DNA from: Tepidisphaeraceae bacterium
GTDB lineage: Bacteria; Planctomycetota; Phycisphaerae; Tepidisphaerales; Tepidisphaeraceae
Reading direction: 5' to 3'
Assembly (NCBI GenBank): GCA_035998445.1
Contig: DASYHQ010000038.1
Span: 1 to 36,870 of the forward strand
DNA length: 36,870 nt
The notes under the pieces are model-generated. The model worked only from the letters and a program-made list of their open reading frames with translations. It was not told the DNA's origin and ran no database searches. The first letter of the stretch is position 1, and each line of letters begins with the position of its first letter. Positions 9,296 to 19,441 of this stretch are shown piece after piece. Both the position numbers and the translations under genes were made by a program.

Positions 9296-12200
9296 ATGAA
9301 TCACCCTCTGACAGCGGCCGCACTCGTCGCGATGATCCTGTCCACCGGTCTGTTCCCTCTTGCGCCGCACGCGCGCGCCGCCGAGCAGGTCGCCGACCAC
9401 GACTTCTCAGACGCGCCCGTCGGCGGAAAGCCCGAAGGATGGAGCGTTCCGAACTTCATGACGCCGGGGAAGTCGCAGGTCGTCGGCGGCGAGAACCCGT
9501 TCGTGCGCTTCCGCAACGGCGAGGTGACCCAGGTGGTCGCCATGGAGCGCACCGTCGCGCTGCCGCCCGGCACAACGTTCGTCATCCTCTCGCTGAAGAT
9601 GCGCACCGAAGGCGTGCGGCTCGGCAGCGAGGGCTGGCACGAGCCGCGCGTCTCGATGCGCTGGTTGAACGATGCCGGCGAGCAGGTGGGCGGCTACCCG
9701 CAGATGCCCAACCAACGCGCCGATGGCGGTTGGACGACCAAGACGGTCGAGATGGACGTGCCCGCCGGCGCGACAAAACTGAACCTCCAGCCGGGCCTGT
9801 GGCTGTGCGCCGGCACGCTCGACATCGACGATTTATCCGTGCAGGCCTTCCCCAGCCGGGCCGACCAACTGCGCAGCAAGATCAAGGCCTACTTGCCCGA
9901 CTTCGCGATCGGCTCATTCGATACCATCGGTGCATCGGGCGGTCCGGAGGGCTGGGAGGTTGGCGCGGGCATCACGACGGTGTCGGCCGCGGATTCGCTG
10001 CAACAGCGCGTCGACCAGCACCCGGAGAACAACCGGCCGGGCAAGCCCGGGGCGCCAACGGGCCGCGTGCTGGCCATCTCGAGCGAGAAGGGGGACAACG
10101 ATCTGCGCGCCCGCGCGCAGTTCGCGGTCGACCCCGCGTGGCAGGAGGTGCGCGTCGAGCTGGAGATGAAGGCAGAGCGCCTGATCCTCGGCCCGGAGGT
10201 GCGCTCACCGTCGCCCACGAAGTGGCGCCAGGCGGGGGCGCTCGTGACGTTCCTCGATGCCAGCGGCAAGGAGATGACCGACGGCGCCGGGCTGTGGGTG
10301 ATGCACCATCGCGACTGGACCGAGTTCGCCGTCGAGGCGGGCGTGCCGGCGGGCGCGATCGTCTGCCGGATCGAGCTCGGCACCTGGTGGGCGGGCGGGC
10401 GCATCTACTACGACGACGTGCGCGTGACCCCGATCACCGAGGCGCGCGTCGCCGACGCGGCGCTGTCGCCCGAGCACGCGGCTCTGTTCGCGCAGAAGCC
10501 GGTGAAGGAGATCACCCCGCAGCGGGCGGAGATCGACCTGAACGGGCTGTGGATGTTCGTGCCCGCCGCCGGCGCGACGCTGAAGGAGCCCAAGGGGTTC
10601 GGGTACATCAAGGTGCCGGGCGCGTGGAACCGGGATGACGCGATAGCCGCGCGCGGCGTGGGCCGGGGCTGGCTGATGTTCAAGGGAGACGAGGTCGGCC
10701 AGGCGTGGTACGAACGGCCGATCACCGTCCCGGCAAGCTGGAAGGACCGGGCGGTCGTGCTGGACCTGGACCGCGTGAGCACCGATGCCGTCGTCTACTT
10801 GGACGGTCAGGAACTTGGCCAGGTGCAGTGGCCTGCCGGGCAGGTCGACTTGACACCCGCGGTGAAACCGGGGGTCGAGCAGACGCTGCGCGTGCGCGTG
10901 CTGGCGGTGGACGACAAGACGGAAGTCGTCTCGTACATGGGCTACCTGAACGAGCCCAAGGGCAAGGCGCAGCTGGACAACCGCGGCATCATCGGCCGCG
11001 GGTTGAAGCTGATCGGCCGACCCAAGGGTGGGCACGTCGCCGACGTCTACGTGCGCCCGAGCACGCGGCAGCAGAAGGTCGACGTCGACGTGGAACTGGC
11101 CGGCGTCACCAGGGCCGGCGAGGTGAAAATCGTCGCGGAGATGCACGACGAGCAGGGCAAGGTCGAGAAGACCTTCAACGCGACCGCGAGCGTGACGGCC
11201 GAGGCTGAACAGAAGGTGACCGTGTCGTGGCCGTGGACCGACGCGCGGCTGTGGGACTACCGCCAGCCCAACCGGTATACGATGCGCCTTTTCGTCGCGG
11301 GCGACGCGCTGACCGACGCGGTCGTTCAGCCCTTCGGCTTCCGCGAGTTCTGGATCGACGGGCGCGACTTCTACCTGAACGGCACGCCTTACAACTTGCG
11401 GCCGAACAACTTGCAGTACGGCGCCAAGCCGTCCGGCATCGTCAAGGAGGGGTACAACTTCGCCGAGCTGTGGCCCGACGACCGCGGTCGCCGCGGCACC
11501 GATCTGGAGTACGACGACGCCTGCATCACGGAGGCCGACCGCATCGGCTTCCCGATCGCCGCCAAGCTCGTCCACCTGGGCGACTGGGCGTCGGACATCA
11601 AAAAGTGGGAGAAGCCCGAGGCCCGGGCCGACTACGAGCGCCTGATGGCCCACTCGGTCCGCCGGTGGCGCAACAGCCCGGGCGTGGTGATGTGGGCGCA
11701 CAGCGCCAACGTCTTCCAGTGGACCGGTGACGGTGAGCCGCGCCTGCTCGGGCAGCGCAACGTCAGTAACGCGCAGGAGCTGGAGCGCCGGCGCGACAAC
11801 GTGTGGGAAGCGATCGCGATGGCCAAGACCGTCGACCCCATCCGCCCGATCTACGCCCACCACGGCGCCGACGCCGGCGAGGTCTACACGAGCAACTTCT
11901 ACCTGAACTTCATCCCGCTGCAGGAGCGCGAGGAGTGGATGGCGCACTGGGCGCGGCACGGCCAGATGCCGTTCATCGCAATCGAGTTCGGTACGCCGCT
12001 CTACGCGAGCCTGATGCGCGACGAGGACGGCTACACCGCCCAGGGCCATTCCGAACCGAGCCTGACCGAGTGGATGGCCGTCTACCAGGGCCACGACGCC
12101 TACCGCGACGAGGCCGACGACTACCAAAAGATCTTCACTGAGCGGTACAAGGGCAGCGCCAACCACCGCAATGAGTATCAGCCGCACATCCGTCACGGGC

Positions 12201-14588
12201 GGTACGAGCACATTCTGACGCACAACAAGTCGTTCCGTGCGTTCCAGAACCTGTTCTACCGCAACACGTGGCGCAGCTGGCGCACGATGGGCGTGAGCGG
12301 CATGGGCATCCCCTGGCACCAGACCGACCCGGCGATGTTCCCCGAGCTCCCCGCCAACAACGGCGACACGCTCGCCTGGATCGCCGGGCCCGCCGGCGAC
12401 ACCGGTGCCGACACGCCCACCGATCCCGCGGTGCCGAACTTCACGCGCAAGGACCATCACTTCGCGCCCGGGCAGGCCGTTCAGAAGCATGTCGTGCTGA
12501 TCAACGATGCCCGCGTCTCGCAGAAGTACAGCGCGACGTGGAGCGTGAAGATTGGTGATGCGGCCGTCACCGATGGCACCAAAGACGGCGAGCTGGCCGT
12601 CGGCCAGAAGCTGTTCCTGCCCGTCGACTTCACGGTGCCGCAGATCGCTGGCGACCGCGCCGACGGCACGATCGCGCTCACGAGCAAGATCGGCGAACAC
12701 GCGCACACCGATGCCTTCCCGTTCACCGTCTTCGCGCCGCCCGCCAAGGCGCAGGGTCGGCTGGCGGTGTGGGACCCGGCCGGTGACACAACGAAGCTGC
12801 TCGCGTCGCTCGGGTACGCGGTGACGCCCTGGACCGACGGCCAACCGACCGAGGCGGTGGCGGTCATCGGGTGCAAGGCGCTCTCCGACCGCCACGTGCC
12901 GCCGGGCGACCCTGCGACATTTGTGAAGGCGGGCGGGCGGTTGATCGTCTTCGGGCAGGAGAACGACTGGACGCGCCTGTCGCTGCAACTGCGCACGGCC
13001 CCGCACGTCAGCCGACGCGCCTTCGCGGTGACCGCGGACCACCCCGTGCTGACCGGCCTGTCGAACGACAACCTGCGCGACTGGGCCGGCGAGGGGACGC
13101 TGGTGGCGGCCTACCCGCACCGGCCGGGGGCCGAGTGGCTCAGCGCCTACGGCTGGCGCTGGGGCAACCGCGGCAGCGTGAGCAGCACGCCGATCGAGAA
13201 GCCGCACCGCAGCAGCTTCCGGCCGATCATCGAGAGCGAGTTCGACCTCGCCTACTCGCCGCTGATGGAGATGGACTTCGGCAAGGGCCGCGTCACGCTC
13301 TGCAGGCTGGACCTCGAAGGACGCGCCAACGGTGACGATCCCGCCGCGATGAAGCTGGCGGCGCAGATGATGAAGCACGTGGTGAGCGGGCCCATTGCAC
13401 CGAAGGTGGACGAAATCGTCTACGTCGGTGGCGAGCGGGGCGCGAAGGTGCTGGACGATCTGGGCATCGCGTACCGCAAGGCCGACGCCATCGATTCAGC
13501 CGCGAAGCTGGTGGTGGTCGGTGAAGGCGCCGACGCCGCCAACCTGACCGATTACGTGAAGCAGGGGGGCAAGGCGCTCGTGCTGGCCCGCGATGCCGGT
13601 GCCGCGCTCGCGGGTCTCACGATTGAGACGAAGGCCAACTTTCAGGGCTCCCACAACGTGCCCACTTGGCCCGAGGCAGCCGGGCTGAGTCCGTCCGACT
13701 TGCACTGGAAGACCAAGTTTGATGGCCGGGGTGCTGACCGGTGGCGACGGCGTCGAGATCGCCGCCGACGGCATGCTCGGTCGCTTGATCGGCGCTGACG
13801 GTGGCGTGGCGATCTTCGCGCAGGTTGACCCGACCTACCTGCCCGCCGACGCCAAGCATTACTTCCGCTTCAGCCGCTGGCGGCAGACGCGGGCGCTGTC
13901 GCAGTTGCTAGCCAACTTGGGCGCCACGTTCAGGCAGGACGCCGCCTTCATGGCGCTGCTGCAGCGCCCCGAGCAGGGGTACATGCTCGCCGGCGAGTGG
14001 GACGCGCGCAAGACGGTCTCGCTAAAGGAAAGCCTGTACCGCCAGTGGCACTCGGTTCAACCGGTCAGCGACGGCGCCAGGCAGTTGATCGCCCGCGGCG
14101 CCGAATCGACCGAGGGCTGGCAGAAGGTCTCGGTCCCCGCCTACCTCGAAAGCTACGGCCACGAGTGGAAGTGGACCGACGGCGAGACGCTGTTCCGCAA
14201 GGTGATCGACGTCCCCGCCTACATGGCCGGGCGCGACATGTTCCTGTCGGTGGGCCGGGTCGACGAGACGGAGGAGACGTTCGTGAACGGCATTAGCATT
14301 GGCTCAAGCAAGAGCTGGCTCTTCCCGCGCGGCCGCCGGGTGCCGGGCGCGCTGATCAAGCCGGGCAAGAACGTGATCGTCGTCCGCAACTGGGACGAAT
14401 GCATCCACGGCGGCATGTGTGGCGCCGCCAACGCCATCTTCCTGCGCAGCGCCGCGCCGGACGCCGGCTTTTACCACCCGGACTACCTGTCCGATCAGGT
14501 CGATGAGTCCACGACCGAGGAGGGCTGGAAGGCCAGCTACGAACGCTGGTTCATCGCCGACAACCCGTACCGTTACACGCGTTGGTAA
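9296..14588 (+). pseudogene. Giant secreted glycoside hydrolase family 2-type protein, frameshifted near 13722
   Basis: Residues 1-28 form a signal peptide (ATG 9296, CGAGG ribosome-binding site). Two jelly-roll-like N-terminal domains (about 30-380) precede a GH2 sugar-binding domain (from about 411, IDLNGLWMFVPA), an Ig-like domain, and a TIM barrel from about 680 (FREFWIDGRDFYLNGTPYNL). A likely nucleophile is Glu897 in MPFIAIEFGTP. At the usual acid/base place the sequence reads VVMWAHSANVFQW, with Asn-Val (about 805-806) instead of Asn-Glu, so canonical retaining activity is doubtful. The first frame ends 13798 in an Arg-rich tail. The next frame continues convincingly from 13722 (VLTGGDGVEIAADGM) through another jelly-roll-like domain (MFLSVGRVDETEETFVNG) to 14588. 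Removing one G at GATGGCC joins them into about 1763 residues. Expected outside the cytoplasm, acting on a plant or algal glycan; substrate unknown. Confidence 0.88.
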
Positions 14589-14671
14589 ACGGCGCCTGGG
14601 CAGATGCGGCACGCCGGCGTCGCGGCCTTCAACGTAAGTCGGTCTCGGGGAACACCGCGCCGCCCCTGCGA

Positions 14672-15820
14672 TCAACGGCGCCCCTTGCGGTAGGCGGCGG
14701 GCGTGGTGCCGGTGAGTTGGCGGAAGACGTGGCCCATGCGCTCGCGGCTCATGAAGCCGCTCGCCTTGGCGACGGCGGGGAGCGGGAGGTCGGTCTCCGC
14801 CAGCAGCTCGCGGGCGCGGGCGACGTGGACCCGCTGGACCTCGTCGTGGGGCGTACGGCCCAACGCCCGTCGGAAGCGCCGTTCCAGCGCGCGGCGGCTG
14901 ACGGCGGTGGCGCGGGCCACGTCCTGAACGTCGATCGGCTCGCTGGCGTGCGCCGCGATGTACCGCACGGCGGCGGCGACGTCGGGGTCGTCCACCGCCA
15001 GCACGTCGCTGCTCCGCCGGACCACGACGCCGATCGGGTCGATCAGGATGCGCTGCCGCGGGGCGGCCTCCCCCCGCATCAGTCGGTCGAGCAGGGCGGC
15101 GGCCTCGAACCCGATGCGGCGCGTGCCCAGCGCCACGCTGCTGAGTGGCACCGGCGCCAGCTCGCAGCGGATGTCGTCGTTGTCCACGCCGACGACGGCC
15201 ACGTCCTCCGGAACCGCCAGCCCGTGTGCTTTGCACTGGTCGATGACCTGTTCGCCCCAGTCGTCGTTGCACGCCAGCACGCCGAGCGGCTTGGGGAGCG
15301 ACGCGAGCCATCGGCCCATGTCCGCCGGCACCGGGTTGCCCCGCGCCCCAGAGCCGGCGGTGGTGATCGCCGACGGGTAACAGTGCCACGACCCACCCGC
15401 GGCTTCCACAGCGCGCATGAAACCGAGGCCGCGCTCCATAAAGCTGCCGCCGCCCCAGGGCAACATCACGTAGGCGAAATGGCGAAAGCCGCGCTCGATC
15501 AGCGAATGGGCCACGAGCGCGCCGACCCGCGCGTCGTGGTTGGTCACCACCGGCCACGCCGGCTCGAGCGGGTAGTTCGAAACGTTGACCCAAGGCACGC
15601 GCCCCGTCGACATCGCGGAGGCGACGGCGCCATCGACCACGTGCCCGATCGCGCCGGCGGCACCTTCGCTGACCAGATCCGGCACAGGTTGCGGCGCGCG
15701 GAACGAGATCAACCGCAGGTCCCAGTCCGGCACCGTCCGGCCGTACTCGGTGATCCCGTGGAAGATCTGACGCGTCAGTGACAACTCGGTGTTCAGAATG
15801 AGAAAGATGGATTTCATCAT
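14672..15820 (-). CDS. AraC-family sugar regulator with LacI/periplasmic-binding sensor domain (XylR type)
   Basis: About 382 residues. The N-terminal two-thirds is a LacI-like ligand-binding fold without a LacI HTH (MKSIFLILNTELSLTRQIFH, VLACNDDWGEQVIDQCKAHG, VAVVGVDNDDIRCELAPVPL). The last 100 residues are a double AraC HTH (IDVQDVARATAVSRRALERR then RFRRALGRTPHDEVQRVHVA, and VAKASGFMSRERMGHVFRQL). This architecture is that of E. coli XylR and many planctomycete regulators that activate sugar-use genes on binding a sugar. Start placed at ATG 15820 (MMKSIF); an ATG at 15832 is also possible. It is convergent with the GH2-type gene and divergent from the PEP-CTERM/enolase pair, as expected for a local regulator. 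The ligand is unknown. Confidence 0.92.
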   Translation of the reverse strand: MMKSIFLILNTELSLTRQIFHGITEYGRTVPDWDLRLISFRAPQPVPDLVSEGAAGAIGHVVDGAVASAMSTGRVPWVNVSNYPLEPAWPVVTNHDARVGALVAHSLIERGFRHFAYVMLPWGGGSFMERGLGFMRAVEAAGGSWHCYPSAITTAGSGARGNPVPADMGRWLASLPKPLGVLACNDDWGEQVIDQCKAHGLAVPEDVAVVGVDNDDIRCELAPVPLSSVALGTRRIGFEAAALLDRLMRGEAAPRQRILIDPIGVVVRRSSDVLAVDDPDVAAAVRYIAAHASEPIDVQDVARATAVSRRALERRFRRALGRTPHDEVQRVHVARARELLAETDLPLPAVAKASGFMSRERMGHVFRQLTGTTPAAYRKGRR

Positions 15821-15966
15821 CAACCATGACATCCTAATTAGTGCCGCAAAACATCTCAAATTAACCGCAATACATCCTGGCTGACGTCGATTTCGGAGGT
15901 ATGTTCCCCCTGAGTCATTTCTGACTGCCAACGGAAAAATACCTTCATTAAGGCTTGGAGAAACAC
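15821..15966. promoter_or_regulatory. Divergent promoter region between regulator and PEP-CTERM gene
   Basis: About 145 AT-richer bases separate the two divergent starts, so both promoters must lie here. It contains CAATACATC at 15868-15876, a string also found at 8521-8529 upstream of the other PEP-CTERM gene, with further similarity after it (TGGCTGAC...TCGAT against AGGCAGAC...TCGAT). It could be a shared operator. No exact promoter boxes are claimed. Confidence 0.45.
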
Positions 15967-16686
15967 ATGCACAAGATCCTACTTGCAGCCGCCGTTGCCG
16001 TTTCGTCGATCGGGCAAAGCGGCTATGCGGCCCCCTTCTTAAACGTCGAGTTCGGGCCTGGCAACAGCGCGACGGAGTCAGGCTTCACGAACGTCACGGC
16101 GGCCGGTGGGCCGGTCGTCACGTCCGCGGGTAACGTGACGGTCGCGCTCACCAATGCCCCAACTGGCAGTCAGCGAGACCGCGGGGTGCTCTCAGACAGC
16201 GGCGCGTTCACCTACGCGGACCTGTACGACGACTTCGTGCGGTCGGACGGTGGCAACACGCTGACCGTGGCGCTCAGCGGGGCGGGCATCCTGCCCGGCA
16301 CGAGCTACGTGGTCACGCTCTACGGTTTCGACCCCCAGGGGACCGGCAGCGCGACCGGCTCCACCGTCGTGTCGAACGTTCAGGGCTACAAGCAGACGGG
16401 CGGCGCCTCGTTCGGCACCATCACTTACGCGGTCGTGAACGGAAATCCCGGTGCGTCGGCCCCGACGGCGAACGAGCAGTATTCGATCACCACCACGCTG
16501 AACTCGGGCGCGGGCGGACTGCTGAGCGTGGACATCACGCCCGTGTCCTCCACGAGTGGCTACACGTCCGCGATCCTGAACGCGATCCAGGTGTCGCAGG
16601 TGACGATGGTGCCAGAGCCGACGGCGCTCGGACTGCTGACTGTGGGCGGCCTCGCCGTCCTCCGCCGCCGCCGCCGCCAAGCCTAG
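15967..16686 (+). CDS. PEP-CTERM sorting domain protein
   Basis: About 239 residues from ATG 15967, chosen for the GGAG six bases upstream (15957-15960). A signal peptide (MHKILLAAAVAVSSIGQSGY then AAP) leads to a Thr/Ser/Gly/Val-rich beta domain (FLNVEFGPG, YADLYDDFVRSDGGNTLTVA, SYVVTLYGFDPQGTG). The C-terminus MVPEPTALGLLTVGGLAVLR followed by an Arg cluster is the PEP-CTERM signal. The product should be exported, processed by an exosortase and placed at the cell surface or in extracellular matrix. The body resembles short planctomycete surface proteins of unknown role. It is followed on the same strand, 131 bases on, by the enolase-type gene. Intact, unlike its counterpart at 7617-8419. Confidence 0.92.
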   Translation: MHKILLAAAVAVSSIGQSGYAAPFLNVEFGPGNSATESGFTNVTAAGGPVVTSAGNVTVALTNAPTGSQRDRGVLSDSGAFTYADLYDDFVRSDGGNTLTVALSGAGILPGTSYVVTLYGFDPQGTGSATGSTVVSNVQGYKQTGGASFGTITYAVVNGNPGASAPTANEQYSITTTLNSGAGGLLSVDITPVSSTSGYTSAILNAIQVSQVTMVPEPTALGLLTVGGLAVLRRRRRQA

Positions 16687-16817
16687 TGAGTTAGTTCATC
16701 GCATCGCTAACGCGCGGAACCCTCGGTCTCGCGCGCAGAGGGTGTGTACCACGACACGGCGCGAAATGTTCGCATAGCGAATTCGGGCCGGTTGCGCTTA
16801 ACTGAAAGGAGCCGGGT

Positions 16818-18049
16818 TTGACGTTGGTGGACGATCATCGCGAGGTGGGCGGGCAGATCCCGATCGTGCGGGAACTGGACGCGAGTAGTGCGGACGCCGC
16901 TACGGACCCGCACCGGCCGGCCATCTTCGCCGACGCCCCTGGGCGCGTGGAAGGCGTGGAACTGTACCGCGTCGACTGCACGAAGCCGCGGCACTTTAGC
17001 TTCGGCACGTGGCACAACCGCCAGCACCTGGTGCTACGCCTGCGGTGCGGCGCGCACAGCGGGTGGGGGGAGATGATCGTCGGCAAGAACGACCCCGGTT
17101 TCGACATCGCGTCGAAGTCGGCTGAGTTCGGGCAGCTGGTCGGGCTGGCGTTGCCGCAGGCGATCGCCCACGTGCGGGCCGCCGTCGGCCAGGGGGGCGC
17201 CAACGAGACGGAGATCGCGGAGATGGCGCTGATCGACCTGGCGGGCCGAACGATGGACCGGCCGGCGGTCGAACTGCTGCGCCTGAACGGGACCGATCCG
17301 GTGCCGGGGTTGTATTGCGTCCTGGACGACCGCCCGGACCGCGTGCGCGACGAGGCGCGCACCGCGCTTGCGCAGGGATTAACGACGCACTTGAAGGTGA
17401 AGCTGTTCGGAGAGCGGGAAAAGGACCTCGGCGTGGTGCGGGCCGCACGCGACATGTACGGCCCGGCCGCGTACGTCGTGGGGGACGCGAACTGCGGGTA
17501 TCGCCGGCCATCGATCGACGCGCTGGCCGTCGACCTGCTCGCGCTGCACGCGGCGGGCCTGAGCGGGTGCGAGGACCCGGCCAGCCTGTCTAACGAGGAT
17601 TGGGTGGCGTTGCAGGCGAAGGTGGGCGCGCTCGGCCTCGTTCCCGACGCGCCGGTGAAGAACGCCGCGCGCGCGCTCCGCACGCTGCTGCCGGGCATGG
17701 GCCGCGTTTACAATATCCACCCCGCCAACACGGGGTCGATCTTCGACGCCGTCGCGCTGGGGCGCAAGGTGCAATCGTTCGGCGCGAAGCTGATGATCGG
17801 CGACGACAGCCTCCTTGGTCCCGCCTGCCCGCGTGGGAGCAACTGGCCATCGGCCTCGGCGCCGACTGGGTCGAGGCGATCGAGAAACCGCAGGAGTGCG
17901 ACGCGTTCCTCAACTGCCTCACTGGCCAGGCCACCGGGCGCACGGCGGACGGGCGCTTCGCGATGAACGCGCGGCGGCCCGGCTTCGGGCTGACGGTCGA
18001 CGCCAGCGCCCTCGCGGCGGCAGCGGCGCAAAAGCACGTTCTGGCGTGA
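16818..18049 (+). pseudogene. Enolase-superfamily (mandelate racemase/muconate lactonizing) sugar-acid dehydratase, frameshifted near 17829
   Basis: Start TTG 16818 follows AAGGAG by seven bases. The capping domain includes FGTWHNRQHLVLRLRCGAHS. The barrel shows a catalytic Lys-x-Lys (THLKVKLFG, about 190), metal-site candidates VVGDANCGY (about 220) and LSGCEDPAS (about 250), then RVYNIHPANTGSIFDA and LMIGDDSLLGPA near the C-terminus. Most members of this layout dehydrate acid sugars or racemise acids; I cannot choose the substrate, though the context favours a hexonate or deoxy-hexonate. After GPACP the frame turns into an Arg/Ser-rich tail ending 17966. The adjacent frame continues properly as AWEQLAIGLGADWVEAIEKP to 18049. 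Adding one C to the CCC at 17828-17830 gives one protein of about 410 residues, so this is either a recent pseudogene or a homopolymer error. Confidence 0.85.
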
Positions 18050-18372
18050 CACGGCACGCGGCGTGCTCGCCTCGATCGAACGGAGCGCAGGGGCTTCACG
18101 CGAGGCTCGTCATCCTGATACGAATCCGGATTGATTCTTGCGTGTTCGTCATCCCGAGCTACCCCGAAGGATCTCTTCGTCTTTCACAGGTTTCAAGAGG
18201 TCCTTCGGAGTACCTCAGCATGACGAACACGCGGCAACGTTGTGTTTAGTACGTACGCGATAATTCAAACGGTCGCAGAACGAAAGAACTTTCGACGCTC
18301 ATCGATAGCGAAAGTGAGATATAGCTTCAGCGTCCGTCACGCGCGTCGCGGCCGCCGCCCATCAGGCGAAGC
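18050..18372. other. Gene-free stretch containing a palindromic repeat
   Basis: No coding frame is supported. The main content is the long imperfect inverted repeat listed separately at 18141-18231. The rest, 18232-18372, has no structure I can name. Confidence 0.5.
18141..18231. repeat. Long imperfect palindrome, REP/MITE-like intergenic repeat
   Basis: Arms 18141-18177 and 18195-18231 are inverted copies matching at 32 of 37 bases, around a 17-base loop. The outer parts (CGTGTTCGTCAT and ATGACGAACACG) pair perfectly. The arm core (CGTCATCCCGAG...CCGAAGGATCTCTT) resembles a palindromic sequence seen between genes in many bacterial genomes, which I recall in forms such as TCATCCTGAG...GAAGGATCT. 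It may be a non-autonomous mobile repeat, and could also end transcription from the enolase-type gene. Copy number in this genome is unknown from one window. Confidence 0.7.
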
Positions 18373-19197
18373 CTAACGATCATTGCCTTCAAGCACTGAC
18401 CGCTGCTGCGGCTGGGTCGTCGGCATCGATGTCGGAACCACTAGTGTGACCGGTCCAACCTTCCGACCCGTGATCATGATCGAAGGATCTTCACCGAGCG
18501 TGACGAAGTGCAACGCGTGCTGGACTGTCGCAGGCACCGATCCGAATGGCGCGCCGATCGCTTGGTTCTCGTAGATCCTAAAGACCACCATCGGTGGATT
18601 CGTGTTCAGCACCGCAAGCCCACTTTTCGTTGCGGCGAAATGTCGACCTATCAAGAACGCACAGGCTAGGCCGAGCAGTAGCCAGCTAAAGGCCCAGATC
18701 ACCCGATCGCCCGCGAACTGCCGAAGCAGGAGGAGCGACGTGACGGGCCGGAACGACACTCTACTGGTCAGCGGCGATGCGAGCAGTAAAACCACGACCC
18801 CGATCGCAAGGTACGCCCATTCCACGCCTTTCGCACCAAATGCTTTGAAGGTAATCGCGGCGGCGATGACAATTTGCATCAGCCGCATAAGGTCTAGGGG
18901 CAATCGTAGTCCGGCCGCATTGATGAGCGCAGGTATCCACTCGACCAGCGGCAGTAGGAATAGAAGAAGGATCAGCGTCGCCAACGCCCCTAACAACACA
19001 TCGGTTAGCTCGAGGTGAATTAGCTCGGCGGGGATTCCGAACGTGGTGCATTAGCCTAGTTCGTACGTGAATGGGACAAGGTATGCCACGGTCGACAGAA
19101 CGGCCAGAACGACACCGTCGGACAGCCAGCTGGGCTTGTCGTCTTGCGTCGGGAGATTGCGTTCGGTTCTTGGCCCGGATCCGAAGAGTCGTCTCAT
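18373..19197 (-). pseudogene. Multi-pass membrane protein interrupted by an in-frame TAA
   Basis: Start ATG 19197 has an AAGGA ribosome-binding site (19202-19206). The first 48 codons end LAVLSTVAYLVPFTYELG at a TAA (19051-19053). The same frame then goes on without a gap as CTTFGIPAELIHLELTDVLL and GALATLILLLFLLPLVEW. Joined, the protein has about 274 positions with a first helix near 30-45, further helices (GALATLILLLFLLPLVEWIP; EWAYLAIGVVVLLLAS; VIWAFSWLLLGLACAFLIG) and a soluble C-terminal tail (FRIYENQAIGAPFGS). TAC or TAT (Tyr) changed to TAA would explain the stop. A GTG at 19002 could restart a truncated product. Family unknown; no transporter or enzyme motif is visible. Confidence 0.7.
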
Positions 19198-19441
19198 TGA
19201 TAATCCTTGTGCGGCAACGGCAGTAGTCCTAGAGCAGAATATCTGCGCCGTCGGAGTGACACGCGTTCTAAATTGCTCGATCTCTTCAACCAACGTTGTT
19301 CCGTCGGAATCAACTTGCTGTCCTCCCCCACATACCACACTGTGTCCCCAGCGCACGGCGATGTGCTGGGCGCAAACAAAATGGCCTCGCGGTGCTATCA
19401 ACACCCGAGGCCGTGGCCATACCTTTCTAACGAGGTACGAC

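Noticed and set aside
10205-13378. 1057-codon open frame on the minus strand opposite the GH2-type gene
   Set aside because: Same reason: antisense shadow in GC-rich DNA, no recognisable domain, no ribosome-binding site.
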